Assembly: GCF_000142805.1 (NCBI RefSeq)
Contig: NC_013081.1
Location: forward strand, 310,001 to 374,000
Direction of reading: 5' to 3'
Source: Lachancea thermotolerans CBS 6340
Lineage: Eukaryota > Ascomycota > Saccharomycetes > Saccharomycetales > Saccharomycetaceae
Length of the DNA stretch: 64,000 nucleotides
The stretch's first letter is position 1. Every line of letters begins with the position of its first letter. This document shows, in pieces, positions 28,481 to 43,270 of the stretch. The notes under the pieces are model-generated. The model did no database searches, was not told the DNA's origin, and saw only the letters and a program-made list of their open reading frames with translations. The position numbers and the translations under genes are program-made.

Positions 28481-29875
28481 ATGAGCGGAAGAAGAAGCAT
28501 CTGGCAGCGGCACCGCTCCAAGCTGTACTTCTCGTCTGCGATTCTGGCAACGCTCCTCACGACAGGCGCGGTTTCGTTGTACTTGATCAAGAAATGGCTT
28601 TTGAGACAACAGTTGAAGATATCAGAACAACAGTTTGTGAAAGAACAGATCAAACGGCGGTTTACTCAGACACAGCAAGACGCGCTCTACACAATCTATG
28701 AGCTAATGCCCGTGCTTTCATTGGTGCTGGCTAAGGATCTGGACGTTGACGAGATTGTGGGGGAGCTGAAGGGTAAAAAGCTCTCGAGGCACTTGTCGCA
28801 GCGTTCCGCTTCTGTGAAAGAAGACGGCGAGCAGGATGGCCTTTCATCCGGCATGAGCACGAGCTTAACGGATGCACAGGCGCCAAGGGCGAGTTTTGCG
28901 GGTCAAGACCCCACTGCGAAAACCAAGGCAGAGCTTTGGAACGAGCTCAAGCTTAAGAGTTTGACAAAACTGTGTACAGTGATTTACAGCACGTCCTCTC
29001 TTTTGCTTCTCACCAGACTGCAACTCAATATTTTGGCAAGAAGAGAGTATATCGAAACGGCTGTTAAGGTCGCAGTAGACAAGGAGTCATCACAATCATC
29101 TATCGCCGGTTGGCTTGCCAATTGGTGGCACGCCGAGACGTGGGCTGCAGTTCAAGAAGACGAAAAGGAGCCAGAGGGTCCCGAACTTTCCGAAAAAGCG
29201 CAGCAGGCGCGCAGGTCAAGCTATATTAACGAACAAGCATTTCTATCATTTTCCTGGTGGCTACTGAATCGCGGGTGGTTGCAGTTCAAGTCTCTGGCTG
29301 AGAACTTGGTGGAGCGTCACTTCGGCGATCTGAATCCCCGTGATATGCTTACCGTTGAAGAGTTTGGAGGTAGGCTGTCAAGTGTCTTACATGCCATTAA
29401 TCAGGAGCTTCTTGTCAAGACAGACGCTGAACAGGCCCTACAGATGATCCTATTGCCCGACCCAAATTTGGAGCAGTTTGTGCTACAGCAGACGCTTGAT
29501 TCAGAAGCTTTGAAGCTTCTCTACGAGGATAATACCGTTTTACGTCAACTGCTCAACGAGACTACCAAGTGCATTGAGTCAACCGCGTCTCTAATCGTAT
29601 TGGAAAGCCTGGTTAACGATGCTTACCAGTTCGCCATGTCTCTCATCGCGGACAACGTATCCAAGAAGAGCAAGCAAAAAATTGATCAAGACAACTCCGA
29701 AGCCTCAGAACCCAAGTTTCAGATGGCGCTTTTTTCGATCACTTCGAAGCACTGTTGCGACGAAATGTTAAAAAGTGGCATTGTCTCGATGAATAACCTG
29801 TTTTTGCAAAGGCTGGACTCCATTACAGAACTGGACGACCTCAGCGCTAGCGTTTATAGTAACTTTGGGTTCTAA
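28481..29875 (+). CDS. PEX3: Pex3, peroxisome membrane biogenesis factor
   Basis: A 464-residue protein (S. cerevisiae Pex3, YDR329C, 441 aa). The N terminus has a short basic head (MSGRRSIWQRHRSKLYF) and a single membrane span at about residues 17-36. This is followed by the helical cytosolic domain with VKEQIKRRFTQTQQDALYTIYELMP, a signature for Pex19 binding. Pex3 docks Pex19 with its membrane protein cargo and also recruits Inp1 and Atg36. The modest extra length lies in a Ser/Glu-rich loop near residues 105-145. It is followed by SKP1 on the same strand. Confidence 0.93.
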   Translation: MSGRRSIWQRHRSKLYFSSAILATLLTTGAVSLYLIKKWLLRQQLKISEQQFVKEQIKRRFTQTQQDALYTIYELMPVLSLVLAKDLDVDEIVGELKGKKLSRHLSQRSASVKEDGEQDGLSSGMSTSLTDAQAPRASFAGQDPTAKTKAELWNELKLKSLTKLCTVIYSTSSLLLLTRLQLNILARREYIETAVKVAVDKESSQSSIAGWLANWWHAETWAAVQEDEKEPEGPELSEKAQQARRSSYINEQAFLSFSWWLLNRGWLQFKSLAENLVERHFGDLNPRDMLTVEEFGGRLSSVLHAINQELLVKTDAEQALQMILLPDPNLEQFVLQQTLDSEALKLLYEDNTVLRQLLNETTKCIESTASLIVLESLVNDAYQFAMSLIADNVSKKSKQKIDQDNSEASEPKFQMALFSITSKHCCDEMLKSGIVSMNNLFLQRLDSITELDDLSASVYSNFGF

Positions 29876-30080
29876 ATAGCTTTTTTAGCCACGCCTTGTG
29901 ACGCTTCCTTCGCTGGGAAGGTGGTGTTTTCGTTAAACGTTATGAGCTCCAGATACTAAGTACGACACGGTTTTACGAAAGCAGAGGCCCTACACCTTTA
30001 ATAGCACTAACCACACTAAAAGACTCAAGTACCTTGGCTTTGGTATAGCACAACAACTGTATTCGTCAGCATATACTAAA

Positions 30081-30638
30081 ATGGGAAAGGACAAGGCACA
30101 GAATGTCGTACTCGTCTCTGTTGAGGGTGAGAGGTTCACTGTCGAGCGGAAAATCGCCGAAAGGTCTCTTTTATTGAAGAACTACTTGAATGACATGCAA
30201 GACAACGGCTTGCAAAGCGATGGGAGTGACTCGGAAGAGGAGGAGGATGCTGATGACGAGGATGGTGATGACGAAATCGTAATGCCGGTGCCCAACGTAA
30301 GGTCATCAGTGCTACAAAAGGTCATCGAATGGGCCGAACATCATAAAGACTCCAACTTCCCAGACGAGAACGATGACGATGCACGCAAAACTGCACCAGC
30401 TGACCCTTGGGACCGCGAGTTTCTCAAAGTCGATCAAGAAATGCTTTACGAGATCATGCAAGCTGCAAATTATCTCAATATAAAGCCTTTGCTGGACGCT
30501 GGATGCAAAGTTGTCGCTGAAATGATTCGCGGAAGAACTCCTGAGGAAATTAGAAGGACCTTCAACATTGTCAACGACTTCACGCCCGAAGAGGAAGCCG
30601 CTATAAGGCGTGAAAACGAATGGGCCGAGGATCGCTAA
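30081..30638 (+). CDS. SKP1: Skp1, SCF ubiquitin ligase and kinetochore adaptor
   Basis: A 185-residue protein, nearly identical in many blocks to S. cerevisiae Skp1 (YDR328C, 194 aa). The BTB/POZ part includes [21 protein letters not shown] and [20 protein letters not shown]. An acidic insert ([16 protein letters not shown]) lies between. The C-terminal F-box-binding part has [20 protein letters not shown] and ends in NEWAEDR. Skp1 links F-box proteins to Cdc53 in SCF ligases, and is also part of CBF3 and RAVE. Confidence 0.97.
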   Translation: MGKDKAQNVVLVSVEGERFTVERKIAERSLLLKNYLNDMQDNGLQSDGSDSEEEEDADDEDGDDEIVMPVPNVRSSVLQKVIEWAEHHKDSNFPDENDDDARKTAPADPWDREFLKVDQEMLYEIMQAANYLNIKPLLDAGCKVVAEMIRGRTPEEIRRTFNIVNDFTPEEEAAIRRENEWAEDR

Positions 30639-35013
<4,375 letters not shown>

Positions 35014-35093
35014 TAGTATCTGATAACGTATAAATCTTGTGCTCTGGAAGCTAAGATATCATTATATACGCATATAAGGGGTTTCATTTCAAC

Positions 35094-35103
35094 AGCGGCT
35101 ATT
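35094..35103 (+). promoter_or_regulatory. possible URS1 (Ume6) site upstream of SAE3
   Basis: AGCGGCTATT matches the URS1 core GGCGGCTAWW except at the first base, about 105 bases before the SAE3 ATG. URS1 is the element of early meiotic genes, and SAE3 is meiosis-specific in S. cerevisiae. Suggestive only. Confidence 0.4.
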
Positions 35104-35207
35104 TAAGATTGGCCTAATAAACAACATTAACAGTCTTTGCATTTTGTCCACCGCCTATAACTCACAAGTCCGATAGAGAGACTTTCCTGAAGATTAAGCT
35201 TGGAAGG

Positions 35208-35545
35208 ATGAAAGAACAGGCTCCTGAATTATCAAAGTTAATGGCACATAATGAGGCTCTGAATAATGAGTTCTCAAAGCTTAGCGAAAAACGCAAAATG
35301 TATGTTGATTTAGTTAATTCCAAACCAGATCGACGAAGTGCAAAAATTCTTTGAATTGCAACTGACATGACTTATACACTAGAACTATGTGCCCCTCTGA
35401 CTTAATGAAGGAGCACATCAAGAAATTAAAGCAATACAATGAACTTCGTGACACCGGACTGAGGTTGGCACAATTGATTGCTAATGAAAAAGGTTCGAAA
35501 ATAAGTGAGATTTTCGAGGAGATGGGTTTCGATATGAAGGATTAG
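35208..35545 (+). CDS. SAE3: Sae3, meiotic Dmc1 accessory factor (two exons)
   Basis: This short spliced gene is join(35208..35299, 35383..35545), giving 84 residues (S. cerevisiae Sae3, YHR079C-A, 91 aa, also with one intron). Exon 1 encodes a charged helix starting MKEQAPELSKLMAHNEAL. Exon 2 carries the diagnostic block KKLKQYNELRDTGLRLAQLI and ends EEMGFDMKD, very close to the S. cerevisiae C terminus. The intron has GTATGT at 35300 and CTAG at its end. Without splicing exon 1 runs into a stop inside the intron. Sae3 forms a complex with Mei5 that loads Dmc1 on resected DNA in meiosis. Its location between the YSP2/LAM4 gene and IRE1 is syntenic with chromosome VIII. Confidence 0.92.
35300..35382 (+). 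other. SAE3 intron (83 nt)
   Basis: The 5' site is GTATGT and the 3' site is CACTAG. The best branch candidate is AACTGAC (35360-35366, adenine 17 bases from the end), a non-consensus form. The phase joins AT + A into one Ile codon and keeps the conserved exon 2 frame. Confidence 0.85.
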
Positions 35546-35774
35546 CGCTAACACTGCGTAAATCCCAATTTTGCGCGGTAATCACTCAGTACGGAAAATT
35601 ATTCATCTTTCGCCAAACCCAAAATTTGAGCTCGAAGGCTTACTAGCTCATCAATACTGTTAAAATCCATACATAACCAGATAGAGAATCGCTGGGGTAC
35701 TACTTCGCTACTTACAGAAGGCTCAGCCAACTTACACCAGCTATTTGAGCTAGCGGAGAATCTTTCAAGCAAAC

Positions 35775-38700
35775 ATGAGGCGGCCGAGAGGCATTGATTT
35801 GCTCGCCATTTTCGTTTGGGGACTCTTGCTTCTTATTCCTGCCGTCTCCGGAAGCTGGCTTCGATGGAGAGGAAGACGGGAACATACTAAAGAGTCCCTT
35901 GCCCCGCTTATATCGGAGGCACAGGATGCGCCGATTAGCAGCCTCCATAATGAAGTTCACCGAGCCAAGCCCACTGTTTTCAAGAAAAGCTTGTCAGTTG
36001 ATACCTCAAGTCCAGCGCCTGCGCAACTGGGTGAAAGACGCCCTACAGATGACAGCTCTAAGACAAAGTTCACTTCGAACAGTTTACTAAGGAATGTGCA
36101 TGGTTTCCAAGACAGCCCTCCACCCAAGAACGGTGTCTCTGTCCCTTTTAATCATAGAAACTCTGAAGGATTGAAAATATTGGACTACATAATAGTGACT
36201 GATTTAGAGGGTGGTCTTCATGCAGTGCACAGGAAGACTGGTGAAATTTTATGGTCCAACACCAATGTCAGTGCTCCATCCATTTACGTGAGCGAACCTA
36301 CTGATTCCAGTAACGAGACATTGATAGTCGAGCCCTATGGCGATGGCAACATCTACTACTTCAATATCTACCAAGGACTACAGAAGTTGCCAATATCTAT
36401 TAAACACCTCGTCAACGCTTCGCCGTTGGATCTGAAAACTAGAATTGTGGTTGACGAAAACGGCACTACAATTGATGATGAAAAGATTTACACGGGTTCT
36501 CGCCATTCCGCTGTATTCAATATAAACATAAAGACGGGCCAAGTTCTGTCAGCTTATGGGCCAGGAACTGAGAACAAAGCATATGATGACCTGGGCACAA
36601 ACTGCACAGAACAGTCGTTTTCAACAGGAGCTTGTGAAGATGTTTTTGTTCTTGGCAGAACAACATATGAGCTTTCTATTTATTCCAAGCTTGGCACCGT
36701 CTACAATGTGACATACGGAGCTTGGCAGCAAAACTCTGCTGACAACAGTCTCGCGAATCAATATGATCGGTCTGCTGATGGCATTTTGATTGCTCCATTT
36801 GGCGAGAAATCCCTCCTGGCAGTTGATTCTGAATTAAATTTCGCAAAATGGATATCTTCTCAGTTTTCGGGCACGATTAACAATGTCTTTGACGTGTTCC
36901 TTGACGGAAAAACTAGCGAGAAAATAATTTTGCCGCATCCCATGAATCCACGAACAGTCTCCAACCACCAGAGTCGCGTCCTTCTTGGCCGGACTTCTGA
37001 GGGATGCTGGTATGCAATGTCGGACGAGTTTTACCCGTCATTAGTAGACTCCTCTTCGATCTCAATTTACAATCATAGAAGAGAATGGAAGATGCCGCAG
37101 ACCCTGAAAGATGTACAGTCACTTCAGGACGCAATGGTAGGTGTTCATGATTTGCAGAGTCTCCAATTCGAACAAATTATTGAACATGAGCCTCGCCCAT
37201 CTCCAAAGTCCTTACCCGCCAGTTCCATGCTTTTGATTGATAGCCCTAGGCCTCCGAGAAGTGATAACCGTGGGCTTATTGTCGAAGAAGATTCCACTAA
37301 AGCTCTTGAAAAATACATCTCTAAAGAAGAAATGCTTGCCTTGAAATTACAAGCCAAAGAAAAAATGGCCAAGGATCTCCTTTCAGCGCACCAAAAATCG
37401 TTTGCATACAGGTTTGCAAATTTTGTTTACCGTATTGTCGAAGGAGGATTAATGTTACTCTTCTCTTTTTTCATCCTCGGTTTACTCTCGAGATTCAAGG
37501 TTTTAGCTCCACTTCATGTGTTTTTAGAGCGAAGCGGCTTGATATCGGGTCAAAATCTCGAAACAGGCTCGATAAAGATTGAAGATAAAGAAGATACATC
37601 AAACACACAAGATGAGCCTCATGAAAAGCACGTTCAAATTTTGAACCCAACTTCAGACAATGAACAGAACTCAAAGGAAGAAGGCTCTAGTGAGCGAAGA
37701 AAGCGAAAGAGGGGCTCGAGGGGGAAGAAGAAAAACAAAAAGGTGCACGAATTTTCACAAACAGATGCCACAGGAAGCTCAGAGGCAGATGTCGAGGCCG
37801 ACCTGAAGCATTTGACGGTTTCGAAAAAGGTCTTAGGATACGGATCTTCTGGAACGGTAGTTTTCCAAGGAACATTTCAGCACAGACCTGTTGCGGTGAA
37901 AAGGATGCTTATTGATTTTTACGATATTGCGACTCAAGAGATAAAACTTTTAACAGAGAGCGACCACCATCCCAACGTCGTGAGGTACTACTGTTCTGAG
38001 ATCACCGGCAGATTTCTTTACATCGCTCTGGAACTTTGTACTTCAACATTAGAGGATGTTGTAGAGGGCAAAAAGGAATCCTCAAAGATAATAGAGGCTA
38101 GGGAACATTTAGACCCTATAAATGTTTTGTTTCAGATTGCGCAGGGTGTTGCTCATCTACATTCGATGAAAATTGTTCATAGAGATTTGAAGCCCCAGAA
38201 CATCTTAGTTGCCCCAACGAGGAAATATATGCAACATCTTGATTCCAGCTTGGCTCCAATGCGTGTTCTCATTTCCGATTTTGGGCTGTGTAAAAGGCTT
38301 GAGCCAGATCAATCCTCATTCCACACCAAACAAGGGAACGCTTCGGGAACAAGCGGATGGAGAGCTCCGGAGTTACTTGATGGCTGTGCCACTTCTGATA
38401 CAGAAAATGATGGAAGCTACGGGAGCGCTGAAAGTAGTATCTCTTACGTTTATGATCCTTTTTATCACAAACGTTTAACCCGAGCTATTGACATATTTTC
38501 GATGGGTTGTGTCTTTTACTATGTGCTATCAAAGGGAAGTCATCCATTTGGAGACAAGTATTCGAGAGATAGTAACATACTCAAAGAGTCATGGTGTCTT
38601 GATGATATCAATAAGTCCTTGAAAGATAGGTGCTCTGTTATAGAAGCGAAAGATCTCATAAGACAGATGATATCAAACAACCCTAGCCAGAGACCGGCTG

Positions 38701-39131
38701 CTTCCCAGGTTATAAAACATCCACTTTTCTGGCCAATATCCAAAAAGCTCGAATTTCTCCTGAAAGTCAGCGATCGGTTCGAAGTTGAAAGGCGTGTGCC
38801 ACCGAGCCCTTTACTCTTAAAACTCGAGGAAGCTTCTCCGCGGGTAATACCCAATCGAGATTGGACTGTAAAGTTTGATGGGGTTTTTATGGAAAACCTA
38901 GGGAAGTACAGGAAGTACAGCGGTGAAAAGCTAATGGATTTGCTGAGAGCATTCAGAAACAAATATCACCATTTTATGGACCTTCCGCCAGAGCTCGCTG
39001 AGGTTATGGGCCCAATACCAGATGGGTTTTTTCTTTACTTTGCCAGGCGGTTTCCAAATCTGCTTCTGGAGATTTACTTTGTAGTACAAAGGAATTTGAA
39101 GCATGATCAAATTTTGGGGGACTATCTTTGA
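35775..39131 (+). CDS. IRE1: Ire1, unfolded-protein-response kinase/endoribonuclease
   Basis: An 1118-residue type I ER membrane protein, the length of S. cerevisiae Ire1 (YHR079C, 1115 aa). A signal peptide occupies residues 1-27. The luminal beta-propeller-like sensor runs to about 540 with VTDLEGGLHAVHRKTGEILW. A membrane span lies at about 553-575 (GLMLLFSFFILGLLSRF). A basic/acidic linker precedes the kinase (about 675-985) with GYGSSGTVVF, VAVKRML, HRDLKPQN near 802 and DFG near 835. The KEN RNase domain (about 990-1118) has NKYHHFMDLPPELAEVMGPI and FFLYFARRFPNLLLEIYF. Ire1 senses misfolded ER protein and cuts HAC1 mRNA to start its non-spliceosomal splicing. All catalytic motifs appear intact. 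Confidence 0.97.
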   Translation: MRRPRGIDLLAIFVWGLLLLIPAVSGSWLRWRGRREHTKESLAPLISEAQDAPISSLHNEVHRAKPTVFKKSLSVDTSSPAPAQLGERRPTDDSSKTKFTSNSLLRNVHGFQDSPPPKNGVSVPFNHRNSEGLKILDYIIVTDLEGGLHAVHRKTGEILWSNTNVSAPSIYVSEPTDSSNETLIVEPYGDGNIYYFNIYQGLQKLPISIKHLVNASPLDLKTRIVVDENGTTIDDEKIYTGSRHSAVFNINIKTGQVLSAYGPGTENKAYDDLGTNCTEQSFSTGACEDVFVLGRTTYELSIYSKLGTVYNVTYGAWQQNSADNSLANQYDRSADGILIAPFGEKSLLAVDSELNFAKWISSQFSGTINNVFDVFLDGKTSEKIILPHPMNPRTVSNHQSRVLLGRTSEGCWYAMSDEFYPSLVDSSSISIYNHRREWKMPQTLKDVQSLQDAMVGVHDLQSLQFEQIIEHEPRPSPKSLPASSMLLIDSPRPPRSDNRGLIVEEDSTKALEKYISKEEMLALKLQAKEKMAKDLLSAHQKSFAYRFANFVYRIVEGGLMLLFSFFILGLLSRFKVLAPLHVFLERSGLISGQNLETGSIKIEDKEDTSNTQDEPHEKHVQILNPTSDNEQNSKEEGSSERRKRKRGSRGKKKNKKVHEFSQTDATGSSEADVEADLKHLTVSKKVLGYGSSGTVVFQGTFQHRPVAVKRMLIDFYDIATQEIKLLTESDHHPNVVRYYCSEITGRFLYIALELCTSTLEDVVEGKKESSKIIEAREHLDPINVLFQIAQGVAHLHSMKIVHRDLKPQNILVAPTRKYMQHLDSSLAPMRVLISDFGLCKRLEPDQSSFHTKQGNASGTSGWRAPELLDGCATSDTENDGSYGSAESSISYVYDPFYHKRLTRAIDIFSMGCVFYYVLSKGSHPFGDKYSRDSNILKESWCLDDINKSLKDRCSVIEAKDLIRQMISNNPSQRPAASQVIKHPLFWPISKKLEFLLKVSDRFEVERRVPPSPLLLKLEEASPRVIPNRDWTVKFDGVFMENLGKYRKYSGEKLMDLLRAFRNKYHHFMDLPPELAEVMGPIPDGFFLYFARRFPNLLLEIYFVVQRNLKHDQILGDYL

Positions 39132-39242
39132 GGGTCAATTAAACAAGCAACATACAGCATCACAGCATTAGCATTTCGGAATTCATTAGCATTAACTAAA
39201 TAGGTAATCAAAAAATATATTAACTCAAAAGAGACAAACTTT

Positions 39243-42200
39243 TTACTCGCCATTATATTCGTCATCAGATTTGCAATCATCAGAACTCCCGCTAGACATA
39301 CTGTGATCCTCTGGAAGAACGAAGCTTACCATTCTACTGCTCCTTTCCGGATCAGAAGGTCTCTCTGAACAACCTCTTTCCTCAAGTCTTTTCCTTTTCC
39401 TGTTGCTCAAACTTAGATGCTCCTCAGTATTGTCGGTTTTTTCTCCTGGGAGATGCAGATCTGAGAGCTGATTGCCATCAATGATATCTGTTGACTCTGC
39501 CGCTTGAGGATTACCGTCGGAATGTGTCGAGGCACCGGTATGGAGAATATTGGAAGTTTCCTCATCATCTTCGCTCGCCTCATTTTTCGTAATGTCTTGT
39601 TCACTTTCCTCTCTTGTCGCTAGGAAGTCCTTTATGAGTGATGTAAATTTACCAACCGCGTTTCTGGTGGCTGAATCAATGTCATCATTGTCCAAAATGT
39701 CTTCCAGGATGTCATGAGCCTCTCTCCACTTTGAAACGTTGTCATCTTCGAAGTTGAACCTACCAATGTTAGTAAGAATCATTTTCTTCAGGTCTTTTCT
39801 CTCAAGCTTGTAATACACTTTGAGTACACTGAGTAAGAAATCGAGCTGAGTATCCTCTTTTTGGTCGAGCTCAGAACTCTTGTTCACTAGTTTCGTGGAA
39901 TCTGTCCATTCAATCAACTCTTGAAAGATAACACTGGGCTTCAACATAGAGGAAGCAGGAAGTGATTCATCTTCATTCGTTTGAATATCATCCCACAGCA
40001 CAGATAACCTTAGAAGCACATCTCCCGCAACGCGAACCATTCTTCTCTGGTGGCGCACATGAGAGAAGCAGTATACGGGGAGACAAAATGCAAAGGCTTG
40101 AACTAATGCTTCGTTCTTTGAGTTCGCAGGAGAGAAATATGATAGAACAAGTGTTTCGAATAAATCGTCATCCATGAAGACGTCCCCCAAGAAAAGCTTG
40201 CATAATCCCTCTGCCACTGTCGCTTGACAATTTGGAAGTTCGCAATTTTTAAGAGTTTTGTAGAAGATCTTGTGTAGAGATATTGAATCCACTTTACCCT
40301 CTCCGTCTACCACCTTAGTGCCATGTATAGAGAAAATATCTACAATGACCTTCAATGCTGTGTTTTTCAAACTTGCGTCACCTTTCGAAACACACATACC
40401 TAACAAGTAGAGGCTTTCTGCAGCCAGATCAACATCCAAAAGACAGCAAAGACCTAGCGTCCGCACTCCAAGCTCTCTAACTTCTGGTTGGGTATTTCTA
40501 ACAGCTGGTGTTATGAGGGTATCAATTAAAGTGGTTATCATAATGTTCTCATTTAGCGGACTATTCACTAATTCCAGCATGTACTGAGACATAGTCAAAC
40601 ATGCTAACAATGCTTCAGGACTCACCTCCTTTTCCTGAACTAATAGCTGAGAGTTCCCTTCAGGAGTCTCATTTCCGTTCACTAGATCATCAACGGCCGA
40701 ATGGAATGATTCAACATCATCCTCATCTTCATCAGTGCCATTGAAATTTGTTGACGGCATCTTCTTTGCCTCTTCAGCTTCTTGTTTCTCGATGTCCTCA
40801 TCACGTATGTCCGTAATTATCTCCACAGTCATGGTTATAAAGTCTCGCTCATTAATTGAAAGAACTTCGAGCACCTTCAAGCAAATCTCAACTTGACTTG
40901 GCTTCAATTTATGACTCGCCAAGGTATTTCTAATAACGATTAACATGGCGCGTCTTCCAATTTCATCACTGTAATCGAAGTTAAATGCCACCGAAAGTAA
41001 TTGCTGAATGATAAAGTCCAGACACTCTTCATCAATAGCAGAAAGCCCGCTCTGAACAAATCTCAAGTCGATATACTTCTGTATTATTTCTGAAAGCTTT
41101 GAAGCTTCCGGGAAGTTTGAGTCTATTACGTCGTCGAGATGATTCTTGGTGCAGTGAAAGTGAAATGCTTTGATCAAAAACGATGTTTCTGCGGTTAGGT
41201 TTCCCCAGACGTTTTCTGGCAGTTTGATTTTGGTGACTGTATCGTTTCTGTATTTGAATATAGCATCCATGGCTTTCTCACAAACTTTGCTTGTTGTGAC
41301 ATTTAGCCTTGTTAGCAATTTTATAATATCCCCGTCCATTAGATTGAGCCAGTCAAATGACACTAGCCTTGCGCAGGCAACTCGTACTGTTTCTTCGCGA
41401 TCTTCCAGCCCCCAACTTATCAATTTATCGAGCGACTCGGTGTTCAGCTCCTCAAAGACTGATGACCCCATACCTCGTAAAACACGGGAATAAACAAGTC
41501 GCCTGTTGATTGGGTTTACGTCCCTGGCGCGCTCCATAATCAGTTTTTTGGTATTAGGTGTGTTAACGAGGTTGAGCATAGCAGCCCGTCGTACTTCCGC
41601 ACTTGGGTCGTTCTGAATCGCGTGCATCAACTTCGAGGTCGCATCATCAACTGCTTCTGACACGCTTTCATCATCTTGGAACTTAGTCAAGCAGAAAATT
41701 GACTGAATTCTGACAAATGATTCCTTGTCGTACACACGCTTTTGAAGTGACCACATAAGGAGATTGTAAAGCTCTTCGTCTATTTCGCCGATGTTATCCA
41801 TGATGACAGCCAAAAGCTGAGTAACTCTGTATCGGGCATTTTTGTCGCGCGACTCGATGCCGCGTAACATATGTCTCACAAACTGGTCCACAAATCGAGC
41901 AAAGACTTCTTCCCGTTCCTTACGGTCGTACTCGTCATCTGTTGCCTCCAACTCATGTTCGATGCTGGAGATGAAGCCTCCAACGAGTCGAACAATGCGA
42001 TCGCCTACAGGCTCGGTTCTTTTTAGAGGCAGCACCAAAGTAACCATCTTGTCAAACCAGTAGTTGAACACCTCCTCATATCCTTGTTCGACAGCTTTCG
42101 CTTGAATCCGTTTCAAAACCGCTATGTGTCTTCTATGACCCGCATAAGTGGATTGCGCATTTTGAAAGACGTCTGCCACAGCCCGAAAGATTTTGGAATT

Positions 42201-42308
42201 AGTGGAATGAGATTCCCCAGGATTTTCGAATGTCGGTTCAGTATCTGACGGCATTGTCGAGGGAAGAGCCGCCTGTTTGGCGCCAGAAGCCGTTTGTTTA
42301 TGTTTCAT
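39243..42308 (-). CDS. YCG1: Ycg1/Ycs5, HEAT-repeat subunit of condensin
   Basis: A 1021-residue HEAT-repeat protein (S. cerevisiae Ycg1, YDR325W, 1035 aa). The N-terminal region includes IFRAVADVFQNAQSTYAGHRRH and MLRGIESRDKNARYRVTQLLA, hallmarks of CAP-G. Further HEAT units follow, for example QNDPSAEVRRAAMLNLVNTP and LEDREETVRVACARLVSFDW. Acidic low-complexity insertions lie near residue 520 and at the C terminus. Ycg1 binds DNA together with Brn1 in the condensin complex for mitotic chromosome compaction. It is convergent with IRE1 and divergent from UTP4. Confidence 0.95.
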   Translation of the reverse strand: MKHKQTASGAKQAALPSTMPSDTEPTFENPGESHSTNSKIFRAVADVFQNAQSTYAGHRRHIAVLKRIQAKAVEQGYEEVFNYWFDKMVTLVLPLKRTEPVGDRIVRLVGGFISSIEHELEATDDEYDRKEREEVFARFVDQFVRHMLRGIESRDKNARYRVTQLLAVIMDNIGEIDEELYNLLMWSLQKRVYDKESFVRIQSIFCLTKFQDDESVSEAVDDATSKLMHAIQNDPSAEVRRAAMLNLVNTPNTKKLIMERARDVNPINRRLVYSRVLRGMGSSVFEELNTESLDKLISWGLEDREETVRVACARLVSFDWLNLMDGDIIKLLTRLNVTTSKVCEKAMDAIFKYRNDTVTKIKLPENVWGNLTAETSFLIKAFHFHCTKNHLDDVIDSNFPEASKLSEIIQKYIDLRFVQSGLSAIDEECLDFIIQQLLSVAFNFDYSDEIGRRAMLIVIRNTLASHKLKPSQVEICLKVLEVLSINERDFITMTVEIITDIRDEDIEKQEAEEAKKMPSTNFNGTDEDEDDVESFHSAVDDLVNGNETPEGNSQLLVQEKEVSPEALLACLTMSQYMLELVNSPLNENIMITTLIDTLITPAVRNTQPEVRELGVRTLGLCCLLDVDLAAESLYLLGMCVSKGDASLKNTALKVIVDIFSIHGTKVVDGEGKVDSISLHKIFYKTLKNCELPNCQATVAEGLCKLFLGDVFMDDDLFETLVLSYFSPANSKNEALVQAFAFCLPVYCFSHVRHQRRMVRVAGDVLLRLSVLWDDIQTNEDESLPASSMLKPSVIFQELIEWTDSTKLVNKSSELDQKEDTQLDFLLSVLKVYYKLERKDLKKMILTNIGRFNFEDDNVSKWREAHDILEDILDNDDIDSATRNAVGKFTSLIKDFLATREESEQDITKNEASEDDEETSNILHTGASTHSDGNPQAAESTDIIDGNQLSDLHLPGEKTDNTEEHLSLSNRKRKRLEERGCSERPSDPERSSRMVSFVLPEDHSMSSGSSDDCKSDDEYNGE

Positions 42309-43270
42309 TTAAAATATAATAAATGATCTAAATGCGACGCTTTCGTATGAGAGCATGTGGTTTAAGATCCCAATTCAGACAGCAGGTGCAAGGACCCAGC
42401 CCAATCCAGAGGCATGTATCTATCTTAAAAAGTTCTAATGAGTAGTGTGAACAAGTTAATATCATCAGCAGTCGATGGAGACAGTCCATGGACCTTTAAC
42501 TATGACAGAACCAAGAAAAAAACAGAAAAGCTTGCCGAAAGCCAAGAACGAAACAAAGCGGCGTCGCAGGGATGAATAAGGTAAAATACTGGTGACATAA
42601 GTCCTTCAAAATGAGATTTATGCTGCTTTATCTTTCCTCGTTCTCACATACGAAGCTAGTTGTTGGAGCTTTGCCAGAAAAACAGTATTTGCGTTAGGAC
42701 TTTAAGTCTCTTGAATTCTACGCGAGCCCTATTCAAAACTTACCAGGTAGTTAGTGGGTACCAAAGAGAAATAAATGCCTCCAGCTGTCGGAAACCCAGC
42801 CGTTTTTGCTATACATCAAACACAAGATATATTTCGATATTTTAAAATCCGCCAGTGCGCCCTCCGCTCAGAATCCGTTATGATCACTTATAAAGCCAGG
42901 GACAAACTACGAACAGGGCGCGTCAAAGAACCGATAGGACAAGCCGGAGAAACTTAGAGAACATCGCCAACTGATCCCAAACCTATATCGTCAACGACGA
43001 CATAACCAACTTCACTCCCACTCCTACCCGGAGCCTTGATCAAAGGAGAGAGCAGCTAGGTCTTGAAAGTGTATTGACCTGCACACCGAACCTTAGTCTG
43101 AAGCTGCCCTAGCATGTTTCGTTGACTTTAGTTACGTTTGTCATTTACGTAAGAAACTGACGCGAAGACTCTTTTCACTAAAAAATTTTCAGATAATGAG
43201 AGCTCATCGAAGCTCATCTCATCTCTACTAAAATTGCGAATTGAGGACCTCTGGCCTTGAATACCTGAAT
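42309..43270. other. YCG1-UTP4 divergent intergenic region
   Basis: A 962-base divergent promoter region. The UTP4-proximal end carries RRPE and PAC motifs (43180-43220). The middle holds only short frames with no family signal. No RNA gene was recognised. Confidence 0.5.
43180..43220 (+). promoter_or_regulatory. RRPE and tandem PAC-like motifs in the UTP4 promoter
   Basis: AAAAAATTTT (43180-43189) is an RRPE core. AGCTCATCGA (43201-43210) is the reverse complement of a 9/10 PAC match, followed at once by the weaker AGCTCATCTC. They lie 50-90 bases before the ATG, the arrangement typical of ribosome-biogenesis genes. Confidence 0.7.
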
